Origin: Balneolaceae bacterium
GTDB taxonomy: Bacteria; Bacteroidota; Rhodothermia; Balneolales; Balneolaceae
Length of the DNA stretch: 64,000 bases
Reading direction: 5' to 3'
NCBI GenBank assembly: GCA_020832285.1
Contig: JAFIFB010000120.1
Coordinates: 124,001-188,000 of the forward strand
The notes beneath the pieces are model-generated. The model made no database searches. It worked only from the letters and a program-made list of their open reading frames with translations, and had not been told where the DNA came from. Position numbers and translations under genes: made by a program. Of this stretch, positions 34,520 to 42,552 are shown in pieces; the first letter of the stretch is position 1, and each line of letters starts with the position of its first letter.

Positions 34520-35673
34520 AACTTCTAGAAATTATTGAGCGAGGTGAAGATTCCCGACATCAATTTAAACGTACAATCAATCATGAAATCTCTATGGCAA
34601 CGGAACTTGCTGCATTTTCCAATTCTCAGGGAGGACTATTAATTATTGGTGTAGATGATGATGGAACGATAGCAGGTTTGTCAAATGAGGACATTGGAAG
34701 ATTAAATAACATGATTTCTAATGCATCATCTACGCATATTAGAAATCCGATTAATCCAACAAATGAAAACATAATGTTGGAAGATGGATTAGTGATGGTG
34801 GTAACTATTCCTAAAGGTTTGGACAAACCATATATCACTAATGACGGTGCAATTTGGGTTAGAAGCGGTGCTGATAAAAGAAAGGTTACATCCAAAGAAG
34901 AAATTAGACGTTTATTTGCAGAAAGTGATCTTCTTCATGCCGGGGAAACACCAATTAATGATTCTACAAGTAATGATTTAGACGAGGATTTTTTTGATGA
35001 ATTTTATCAAGAGGTATATGGAATATCATTGACAGATGAGGGAAAACCACTATTGCAATTATTGCAAAACATGAATTTAGCGAAAGGTGATCATCTGAAT
35101 TTAGCGGGATTGATGCTCTTTGGTAAGAATCCTCAAAAATTCAAGCCGCAATTTATTGTGAAAGCTGTTTACTTTGATGGGAATGAGTCTACTGTCGATA
35201 AATATATTGACAGCGAAAATATTGAGGGTAGATTATCGAAACAATTTGCTTTGACATTAGCTTTCTTGAAAAGAAATCTTAGAAAAGTCCAGAATGGTCA
35301 AGGCCGAAATACAACTGGAGTACTTGAAATACCTGAAATTGTTCTTGAAGAACTGTTGGTAAATGCCATCATTCATAGAAATTATTTCATAGATGCTCCA
35401 ATTCGTGTTTTTATGTTTCATAACAGAATTGAGATTATTTCACCCGGTGTACTCCCAAATCATATGAATGAAGAAAACGCTAAAAGTGGAGTTTCAATAC
35501 AACGTAATCCTGTAATTTCATCATTTGCTACAAAAGCAAAACCACCTATCGGCTTACCCTACAGAGGTATTGGTACAGGAATTCAAAGAGCGTATCGAGA
35601 ATTTAAGGATATTGAATTATTCAATGATCAAGATAACAATCAGTTTATTGTCACAATTAATCGAAAAAGATAG
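34507..35673 (+). CDS. AlbA/Schlafen-domain protein with GHKL ATPase-like C-terminus
   Basis: A 388-residue protein. Residues about 10-125 are an AlbA_2/Schlafen-like domain: EDSRHQFKRTINHE, LAAFSNSQGGLLIIGVDDDG and IWVRSGADKRKVTS. The C-terminal part has the HATPase_c_4-type motif LEELLVNAIIHRNYF (about 279-293) and RIEIISPGVLPNHM. These proteins are often called ATP-dependent helicase RecG-like or transcriptional regulators, but their activity is generally unproven; Schlafen domains in characterised proteins cleave tRNA or rRNA. It overlaps the PHP-ATPase gene by 13 bp, so the two are made from one message and probably work together. Confidence 0.88.
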   Translation: MDALELLEIIERGEDSRHQFKRTINHEISMATELAAFSNSQGGLLIIGVDDDGTIAGLSNEDIGRLNNMISNASSTHIRNPINPTNENIMLEDGLVMVVTIPKGLDKPYITNDGAIWVRSGADKRKVTSKEEIRRLFAESDLLHAGETPINDSTSNDLDEDFFDEFYQEVYGISLTDEGKPLLQLLQNMNLAKGDHLNLAGLMLFGKNPQKFKPQFIVKAVYFDGNESTVDKYIDSENIEGRLSKQFALTLAFLKRNLRKVQNGQGRNTTGVLEIPEIVLEELLVNAIIHRNYFIDAPIRVFMFHNRIEIISPGVLPNHMNEENAKSGVSIQRNPVISSFATKAKPPIGLPYRGIGTGIQRAYREFKDIELFNDQDNNQFIVTINRKR

Positions 35674-35793
35674 TTTTTAAAAAAGTGCCTTCGAGTCCCA
35701 AAATCTTGGCAGTTGAAGGTGTCGATTCATTTTTTCAATTTCACCGGAAAATGACACTTTCCATATCCAATATTTATTTTAAACAAGTCAAAC

Positions 35794-35844
35794 ATGTACT
35801 ACCGCAGAAAAATGATCCTGGCACTGCTTGAACGGTTTGGCGGG
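35794..35844 (+). pseudogene. N-terminal remnant starting MYYRRKMILALLERFGG
   Basis: Seventeen codons that look like the first residues of a conserved accessory protein whose members (from memory) begin MYYRRK and continue with a LQKLLFL helix. Here the similarity stops at the double glycine, where sequence belonging to a PIN-domain gene on the other strand begins. The short frame runs on to a TAA at 35914-35916 only by chance. The identity of the parent family is uncertain. Confidence 0.5.
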
Positions 35845-36029
35845 GGAACCGGAATGAGGCATTCGGTGATAACAGGTGTGGGTAACAAAATAATCTTTCC
35901 ACTTTTATCGAGATAATCGACCAGTTCCTTAGACTTCTCAACCTTGCTTTAATCATCAGGATGTGCATCGTCTCTCAATGCAAAAGCAGTAATGTTATTG
36001 TCGAGACAAACTACTTTAGATTTTACCAA
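35845..36029 (-). pseudogene. Degenerate PIN-domain gene fragment
   Basis: Read leftward from 36029 the frame begins KSKVVCLDNNITAFALRDD, which fits the first strand and acidic residue of a PIN nuclease. It meets an in-frame TAA (35949-35951) and continues in the same frame with SKELVDYLDKSGKIILLPTP and VITECLIPVP, a good match to the second PIN strand with its glutamate. Similarity ends at about 35845, where the MYYRRK remnant begins, so the gene is both interrupted and cut. PIN proteins of this size are usually VapC-like toxins. The fragment starts just after the stop of a leftward gene that may have been its partner. Confidence 0.65.
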
Positions 36030-36055
36030 AACGTTCTATCGTTAATTTACCCATT

Positions 36056-36805
36056 TTAAAACGAACCGTACTTTTCCGAGTGAGCCCCTAAAGATTGCCT
36101 TAATTCTCCAAACAGCTTGCTGTTCGGTTGTACTTTATGCGGCTCTACGTGTAAAATTTTTATGCTTCTGATTTCGGAAGCAGTCGGATCCCATTTTATT
36201 TCAGCTTTGATCTTTACCGTCTGATATAGCATTTCCGCTATTTTTCGGGTTAATTCTTTAGATGCTTTTCCATCATATAATGTACCGCCGAATGTTCTGA
36301 ACCTTATCTTGGGCTCTGAACCTCCAACTCGTGTTATTTCTCCATAGAAATCTTTGACATCGGTCAGTAAAACTTCTTCCGGTATAATGAATGTATCCTC
36401 AGGCGTAATAACTGCTCTTATTCTATCCGGTAATGATTCTGAAGATAGCTCTGCATTGCACTTTTTCTTTTTCGTGAGGGCCGAAATGCGTTTCATCCCG
36501 TCAAAAGCATTTCGGGGCAGTCCATATAGATGTTTGTTCTCAGCTGCTTTTATCATTAATGCATATCCATCTTTTGCTTTTGGATAACCTGATGCAAAAC
36601 TTAAGCTATTTGATTTGTTTTCAACATTTACAAGACTGAGGATTTTTTCAGATCCGCTCCATTTTTTGTCACCAAAATATTCTGCAAAAGCAGCCATACT
36701 TTTCTGCAGATCTACAAGCAGTTCTCCAAGCTCCCTGGCAGTAAAACTCCGCGGAGTAATTTCCTTGCCTGTAAATCTTAATTTGAAATATGGAATGTTT
36801 TTTAT
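36056..36805 (-). pseudogene. Hypothetical protein gene lacking a start codon, probable partner of the PIN fragment
   Basis: The first usable ATG (36697) gives 213 residues, but protein-like sequence continues upstream in frame (IPYFKLRFTGKEITPRSFTA, then RELGELLVDLQKSM) to a TGA at 36806-36808 with no ATG, GTG or TTG between. So the true 5' end has been lost, or the short form is used. The protein has no motif I recognise; it is mixed alpha/beta and basic near residues 75-80 (KKKK, counted from the internal ATG). It lies directly upstream of the decayed PIN gene on the same strand, the order of an antitoxin or regulatory partner followed by a toxin. Confidence 0.6.
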
Positions 36806-36965
36806 TCAAGAAAATATTACTTCGTGAGATTTTGGGTATGTGAATATAGTTTGTACAATTTTGTAACGCAATTATGCTGAATTATATTGATACTTCACTG
36901 CTATTATGATCAAAGAGAAGATTCGTAAAGAGATTTCATGACCCTTCGGATTCTTGAACTCGGTG

Positions 36966-37337
36966 TCTAAACTATGATGAATGTGATTTATCTGATGCGC
37001 AGTGATTATTTAAATCATAGAAAATTCCGAAATCAGCGGAATATCCAAAAAGCTCAGGCTGTATGGGTTGTGATTAACTATGATGGATCATTTTAATCAC
37101 AGTCCATCATAAAAATCAGGTAAAATCACAGTTAAAACCGGTGACTGCACTGTGATGAAAATGATTTACCTGATGCACTTTGATTTTTTAAATCATAGTA
37201 CATCCCGCAAATCAACGAAAATCAAAGTTCAGATTGTATGGGTTGGGTATGATTTTATAGATGGGCTGTGATTCCCTGTGATGGATTTTTTTTAATCACA
37301 GTCCATCATAAAAATCAGCGAAAATCACAGTTTAAAC
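36966..37337. repeat. Cluster of four GxxExxY-associated palindromic repeats
   Basis: Four related units in a row: 36966-37060 (degenerate), 37069-37136 (left part missing), 37147-37231 and 37249-37337. All share AATCACAG / CTGTGATT arms around ATGGAT-type centres, and several end with the same GTATGGGTT junction. The last unit is nearly identical to the repeat at 27950-28038 and in the same orientation. The cluster ends 13 bp from the stop codon of the DUF5916 gene. Between 36809 and 36965 I see no gene. Confidence 0.93.
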
Positions 37338-37350
37338 AATGTACTATTTT

Positions 37351-39609
37351 TCAATTAAACCAGTAGTTCATTTTGAAAACCACACCACGGTTACGGGCGG
37401 CCATGGTTTCGGGGAAGTAGTTGTCGGTATAGACTATAAATATGTCGGATACGGGGCTGTACCTCCACTGGAACCGGCTGTTGATGTTGAGGTTGTCGAG
37501 CTGTTCGTTATACTGGATAAAGGTTGTGAAAAAGAGGGTATTGGTGAAGGTGATATCGAACCTGGGGCCAACCAGCCAGAATGAATGTTCATTCCAGGGA
37601 TCGGGCAGGTCCAGATGGTTGTAGGAAGCAAATAGAGATACACTCCCGTAGGGCTGATAGCGATAGTTGATGTCTCCTTCAACAAACCAGCGGTTTCCAT
37701 TATAAAATCCGCCATATCCGGTTGTAAGTGTGTATCGAAAAAGATTTCTCGTGTCAGATCTGTACTGAATCATCGCGTCGAGCCAGTTGTATTCGGTTCC
37801 TTCCTCCAGGAATTGGAGGCCGGTATTGGTGGGATCAAAGGGATTGCGAAGCTCCACAAAGTTTTGGTTCACGGACATTTCTATGCGGCTCAGGTTGTGG
37901 AAAGTGATGTAATAACTCAGGCTGGTCACGCGGTCCGTCATGCTGAAATCATTCGGACGGAAAAAACTGTTGAGCTGCAGATTCATCCCGTGCTGTTCAA
38001 TACTGGATTGATCGGGATAGAAACGGTAGGTGAACCGGGGGCGCAATTGAAAAAAATCGGTTCTGGGTACAAATCCGGCTTCTGCAATGTAGCTTTCTCC
38101 GACATAATACTGATCAAACCTCAATTGGTATTTCTGCCGGTTGTAGTTCAGTTCCACACCCTGTGAAAATTCAGAACCGTCATCCTCCCGGTCGGAGAAG
38201 GATCGAAATGCAAACACCCGGCCGGTCCAGAAATTATCCTCGCTGGCAAGATTGAACTGAAGTCCGCCGGTTCGGTTGTAGGAATTTCCACTCCACTCAT
38301 CCGGCTGCCGGAAGTTTTGTCGGTCTGCCAGAATAGCCGAGAGGTTAGACCGGGAAAACATTTTTCTTTGGGCGGTGGCCACAAAAAAGTTACTTGATGG
38401 ATGTACATCTGTATCCTCTGTGTACATATTCATCACACCAACCCGCCAGTCACGACCAATATTGCCGCTGAGCCTCGCTCCGGCCAGAACCGGCGCATCA
38501 ATCCCGATTCTTCGTGAGAAAAAAGGGCGGATGTTTTGTGTCCCGAAATTGGCGAAGAGGTCGGAATTTTCGAGGAAGAACTGTCTTTTTTCAGGGAAAA
38601 ACAGCTCAAACCGATCGAGATTCGTGATCTGCTGATCCACATCCGCCTGGGAAAAGTCGGGGTTGTAGGTGAGGTCAAGGTTCAGCGATGAGGAGATCGC
38701 CAGTTTCGAATCAAAACCGAAATCTGTACGGTAATTAGTATCATCCGTTGTTTCAAAATCGTGAGAGGCAGATCCGAATATATAGGGAATGAAGGATAAC
38801 TGAAGGCCGGGATCGGGCGGGGGCTGATCCCACTGAAGGGTGCCTGTGTAGGCCAGTGCGGCTGAAGGAAACTGCCTCGGTACCGGCGCCCACGACGATT
38901 TTTCGTTAATACTCAGATCCAGCCGGGAGAAGTTGATGTTCCAGCGGTCTGAACCTGTATCGTATCGAAGTGACTTGAATGGAATACGCATCTCGGCCAC
39001 CCAGCGGTCGTCATAGTTTTTGGTGACCGATTCCCATTTTGTATCCCAGGCAAGATCAACCGCATACCCGTCACTCATAGTGCCGTCCCAGCGCGCCCCG
39101 GCCGCGTTTACTCCGAATGAAAAACCGGTGGTGAGATCGTTGAAGGGATCGATAAACATCAGGAAGTTATCGTTCGCACCAAATCGAAAATCAGGCCGGA
39201 GCGATTCCACAACACGGGGAGCATCCTCAACGGCATCGTAAAAAATAAGTGCGAGGTATAGCGCGTCATCGTCGTAAGTCATTCGAATTTCTGATTTCGC
39301 AACACTGTAACTTGTATCGTAGGGAGTAACCATGAAAAAATTATCGGCCACATCTGCCCGGATCCAGTCGTCCTCATCAATCACACCGTCGAGTATAATT
39401 TCTCCTTCCATTTTTTGAATGTGGAGTACATAATCACTGTTCAAACCGGCTGCGCCATTGCGTTCAGCCATGCCGGGCTGGACCTGGAATGCGTGTGAAG
39501 AAGGAGTGCCTGAGAAGAATAGTATCAATAAAAAGAGAGCGGTTAAGGTATTTAAAGCAGCGGTATGAGCCATTAAGATTTTTATGGGAAAGATTGATCT
39601 GAAAGTCAT
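37351..39609 (-). CDS. Outer-membrane protein with CBM9-like domain and DUF5916 barrel
   Basis: A 752-residue exported protein. The signal sequence may start at Met1 (basic FRSIFPIK before the hydrophobic stretch) or Met13 (39571-39573); the first gives a better n-region. Residues about 60-245 form a carbohydrate-binding family-9-like domain (LDGVIDEDDWIRADVADNF, then FSFGVNAAGARWDG). The rest is the DUF5916 domain, an outer-membrane barrel with the typical PDFSQADVDQQITNLDRFE and FPEKRQFFLENSDLF, ending in aromatic KMNYWFN. Members are common in Bacteroidota, often near peptidases; function is unknown. A repeat cluster follows its stop codon. Confidence 0.92.
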   Translation of the reverse strand: MTFRSIFPIKILMAHTAALNTLTALFLLILFFSGTPSSHAFQVQPGMAERNGAAGLNSDYVLHIQKMEGEIILDGVIDEDDWIRADVADNFFMVTPYDTSYSVAKSEIRMTYDDDALYLALIFYDAVEDAPRVVESLRPDFRFGANDNFLMFIDPFNDLTTGFSFGVNAAGARWDGTMSDGYAVDLAWDTKWESVTKNYDDRWVAEMRIPFKSLRYDTGSDRWNINFSRLDLSINEKSSWAPVPRQFPSAALAYTGTLQWDQPPPDPGLQLSFIPYIFGSASHDFETTDDTNYRTDFGFDSKLAISSSLNLDLTYNPDFSQADVDQQITNLDRFELFFPEKRQFFLENSDLFANFGTQNIRPFFSRRIGIDAPVLAGARLSGNIGRDWRVGVMNMYTEDTDVHPSSNFFVATAQRKMFSRSNLSAILADRQNFRQPDEWSGNSYNRTGGLQFNLASEDNFWTGRVFAFRSFSDREDDGSEFSQGVELNYNRQKYQLRFDQYYVGESYIAEAGFVPRTDFFQLRPRFTYRFYPDQSSIEQHGMNLQLNSFFRPNDFSMTDRVTSLSYYITFHNLSRIEMSVNQNFVELRNPFDPTNTGLQFLEEGTEYNWLDAMIQYRSDTRNLFRYTLTTGYGGFYNGNRWFVEGDINYRYQPYGSVSLFASYNHLDLPDPWNEHSFWLVGPRFDITFTNTLFFTTFIQYNEQLDNLNINSRFQWRYSPVSDIFIVYTDNYFPETMAARNRGVVFKMNYWFN

Positions 39610-39730
39610 AAGGGAAGAGAAGGGAGGAGTCGCTGTGGCGTAAGAACCGCTGCAGATTTATCCGTCTTTTCTTCACTATTACGGCTGAAAACTATTCAAA
39701 GATGTGATATGAAACAAAGCAAATAGGTCA

Positions 39731-39962
39731 TTAACCTGCATTATTTACAAAAAAATTGATTGGTTTTATCGCAATTTTCATCAGTAACTTATGCCAGAAG
39801 AAGGTTGAAACTTTATTCAACGTATTGTCACGTACTGCGAAATTTGCCTGTGGGCTGCGTTGTCTCAAAAATGGTTTACTCAACGTACTCAGGTACGGTT
39901 CCGCCACCATTTCTGAGACGCCTTGCCCACAAACAAATTTCTGGGTGAATAACGCAGGTTAA
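39731..39962 (+). mobile_element. MITE-like palindromic element, copy B
   Basis: A 232-bp element bounded by inverted repeats TTAACCTGCATTATTTAC (39731-39748) and GTGAATAACGCAGGTTAA (39945-39962). The interior is a long imperfect palindrome (GTCTCAAAAATGGT / ACCATTTCTGAGAC) around a CGTAC / GTACG hairpin. It is the inverse of copy A at 6504-6743; the central hairpin differs in sequence but is self-complementary in both. No transposase is present. The two overlapping open frames in it are by-products. The element lies between the divergent DUF5916 and channel genes; the remaining intergenic DNA on both sides shows nothing else. Confidence 0.8.
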
Positions 39963-40138
39963 AATGCCTGAAATTGAACGTTGAGCAAATTTTAAAACAG
40001 GACTGTTTGATTCTAAAAGGTTTACATAGCTTGTTTATTTCTTATGTCAATGGGGACAGGATAAATCGTTTGCCTCAGTGCGGTTAAATCACATACATTA
40101 TTTGCCGAACAGAGACATAATAATATTCTTGCAATCTT

Positions 40139-41236
40139 ATGTTGAAATATCTTTCTGCCGCTGCATTTTCATTAGTAATCTTATTTTCTTTTCTAACTCA
40201 TCAGGTCAACGCTGAGACTGTTTATGAACAGGCCGGACAGGACAATGAGGAGCTTGTGATTGGCACGCGTGTGGTGCCGCCGTTTGTGATGGATGAAGGG
40301 GATGGCGTGTACAGCGGCATCACCGTTACACTGTGGGAGCAGATTGCCGGTCAGCTCGGACTGGAATATCGCTTTGAGGAGACCGATATCCAGGGAATGC
40401 TGGATGGTGTGGCCGATGGTTCCTACTTTGCCGCTGCTTCAGCGCTGACGATTACATCGGAAAGAGAGGAAATGGTGGATTTTACCCATCCGTTCTATGT
40501 GACTGGCCTGGGAATTGCGGTTCCGTACAGGCCTTCGGGATTGATGGGGGCGTTGCGGGCACTCTTTTCTCCCGATTTCTGGTGGGTGGTGCTGCTTTTG
40601 TTTGGATTGCTGCTTTTTTGGGGTTTGCTTGTCTGGATTTTTGAACGAAAGGAAAATACCGAAGAATTTGGAGGGTCTGCGGCCGAAGGTATTGGCAGCG
40701 GATTCTGGTGGGCGGCGGTTACGATGACCACTGTTGGCTACGGTGATAAATCACCCCGCACGATTGGCGGCCGAATTGTAGGCTTTATCTGGATGTTTAC
40801 CGCAATTATTGTGATTTCGTTTTTTACAGCTTCCATCGCCTCGAGCCTGACGGTTACCCAGCTCGAAACCCGGGTGAGCGGCCCGCAGGATCTTCCCCAA
40901 GTACGCGTAGGCGTGCTCGATCAATCAGCGCCTCAATCCTATATGCAGTCTGACAATATTCGAGCGCAGGCTTATTCGACGCTGGAGGAAGGCTTACAGG
41001 CAGTTCAGGATGACGAGATCGATGCATTCGTGCACGATGCACCGATCATTGCCTACATTATACAGGAAGAGTTCAGAAATCGTGTGAGAATGCTCCCGAA
41101 TACATTCAACGATCAATATTACGGTATAGCACTGCCGCTGGACAGCGAATACCGAAACCAAATCAACCAGGTGATACTCGAAAATATTAATAGTGATGAA
41201 TGGGCAGAGATGCTGATTGATTATTTTGGTGAATAA
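40139..41236 (+). CDS. GluR0-type ligand-gated potassium channel
   Basis: A 365-residue protein with a signal peptide (cleavage near VNA-ET) and a solute-binding domain of the glutamine-binding type split by a channel. The first lobe has LTITSEREEMVDFTHPFY with the conserved ligand-binding arginine. Then helix FWWVVLLLFGLLLFWGLLVW, pore loop with T198-V-G-Y-G-D203, and a second helix IVGFIWMFTAIIVISFFTA. The second lobe resumes at PQDLPQVRVGVL. This is the architecture of prokaryotic ionotropic glutamate receptors such as Synechocystis GluR0, with an intact potassium selectivity filter. It would sit in the inner membrane with the ligand domain in the periplasm. An ATP-grasp gene starts 3 bp after its stop. 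Confidence 0.92.
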   Translation: MLKYLSAAAFSLVILFSFLTHQVNAETVYEQAGQDNEELVIGTRVVPPFVMDEGDGVYSGITVTLWEQIAGQLGLEYRFEETDIQGMLDGVADGSYFAAASALTITSEREEMVDFTHPFYVTGLGIAVPYRPSGLMGALRALFSPDFWWVVLLLFGLLLFWGLLVWIFERKENTEEFGGSAAEGIGSGFWWAAVTMTTVGYGDKSPRTIGGRIVGFIWMFTAIIVISFFTASIASSLTVTQLETRVSGPQDLPQVRVGVLDQSAPQSYMQSDNIRAQAYSTLEEGLQAVQDDEIDAFVHDAPIIAYIIQEEFRNRVRMLPNTFNDQYYGIALPLDSEYRNQINQVILENINSDEWAEMLIDYFGE

Positions 41237-41239
41237 AAC

Positions 41240-42430
41240 ATGACTAAAAAAAACAGATCTTTGAATTTAAAAAACATAGTAATCAGTAATGCTGTCAGGG
41301 TTTTGCGGAAGTCACCGGAAATTGTTCAGGAAAAGGCTGTTCCATTAGAAATAAAATACCAGTTTAAAAAAGCTGAAAGATACTTTCAGGATCAATCTGT
41401 TATAAAGAAAAGAAGTTCTGAATTTCAAAATGAGGTTAAGGCTTTCTGGAAAAAGCATTTGGGGATCCGAATAAATCCGGCATGGCATTTTATTTATGCC
41501 AATTTTACCGGAAAAGAAGATGTACGATTTTTGTCTAAACGGGTATGGCTTGATCATATTCATGATACTTTAAACGATCCGTCTTATCTGAGCCCTGTTT
41601 TTCGGGATAAAAATTTCACAGATTTTATCATAGACAAAAAATATTTGCCTAAAACGGTGTTTAAAGTTGTTCGGGGCAGATTTTATGATGATGAAAATAG
41701 TGCGATCGATCAAAAAAAAGCTTTCTTGAGACTCCACTCAGATGAAGAAGATAAAATATTAAAGCCAAGCAAGGGATTGAAAGGTATTGGGGTTCGGAAA
41801 TTGGAGGTACAGGGAAAGACTGTTTATTTGGATGAAAAAGAGATTACGGCTGATCAATTGATGGATTTTACAGGAGAAGACGCAATTGTACAATACAGGG
41901 TCAAACAACATTCGTCACTTGATGAAGTACACGCCAGTTCACTCAATACAGTCCGGATATATACCATTCGATTACAAAATAAAATACATAATTTGTCTTC
42001 TGTAATGAAGTTTGGAGGGAATGGAGACACTGCAGATAACACAAACAATGGCTATCTGAGAGGTGTAAATGAGGATGGCTCACTTAGAGCTATTATATAC
42101 GACAGAAAATTATCTCCTGTTGAAAGGCATGGCACGACCGGTTTTGACTTTCAGAAATTGAAAAATATTCCGGCTTTCGAAGAGGCACTGCTGCTTTGTA
42201 AAAAAAGCCATGAAAAGATCTTACACCTGGACTTTGCTGGCTGGGATGTAGCTATAACCAAAGAGGGAAAGCCCTTGATCATAGAGGTAAATTCAAACCC
42301 GACTGTGGAAGTGTTTCAGCTTATCAACCAGCGCCCGATGTTTGAAGATTTTACAGAAGAAGTTATTCATTTTGCACGTGACAGAGATGCGCTCTCCCGG
42401 CAAAGAAGTAGCTTTTCTGTGTTAAAATAA
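41240..42430 (+). CDS. Sugar-transfer-associated ATP-grasp family protein
   Basis: A 396-residue soluble protein without signal peptide. The C-terminal half is an ATP-grasp domain: lysine-bearing LKPSKGLKGIGVRKLE, then HLDFAGWDVAITKEGKPL and the metal-site IIEVNSNPTVEVF. This matches the ATPgrasp_ST family, found in capsule and exopolysaccharide loci, where it is thought to ligate an amino acid or related acid to a carrier or sugar. The N-terminal 100 residues are helical and basic. The gene begins 3 bp after the GluR0-type channel gene, so they are cotranslated, a pairing I cannot explain from known pathways. Confidence 0.82.
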   Translation: MTKKNRSLNLKNIVISNAVRVLRKSPEIVQEKAVPLEIKYQFKKAERYFQDQSVIKKRSSEFQNEVKAFWKKHLGIRINPAWHFIYANFTGKEDVRFLSKRVWLDHIHDTLNDPSYLSPVFRDKNFTDFIIDKKYLPKTVFKVVRGRFYDDENSAIDQKKAFLRLHSDEEDKILKPSKGLKGIGVRKLEVQGKTVYLDEKEITADQLMDFTGEDAIVQYRVKQHSSLDEVHASSLNTVRIYTIRLQNKIHNLSSVMKFGGNGDTADNTNNGYLRGVNEDGSLRAIIYDRKLSPVERHGTTGFDFQKLKNIPAFEEALLLCKKSHEKILHLDFAGWDVAITKEGKPLIIEVNSNPTVEVFQLINQRPMFEDFTEEVIHFARDRDALSRQRSSFSVLK

Positions 42431-42552
42431 AGCACGGATTAGCTGAAATATTTGTGGGTAAACTTCCTTTTGGCTGAAACGGAAAATTTCAGTTTGTAGT
42501 TTTATGAGTGAAATTCTGCAATTTGCTGAAGGAAAATATTTAAAGCCCTGAA

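Noticed and set aside
36900-36984. Possible 3' remnant of a second GxxExxY gene
   Set aside because: Only the GGTGTCT(G)AAAC junction is shared with the real gene's end, and that belongs to the palindromic repeat; the upstream codons do not match.
36966-37337. CRISPR-like regular repeats
   Set aside because: The units are nested palindromes of different lengths without regular spacers and match the elements flanking the GxxExxY gene.
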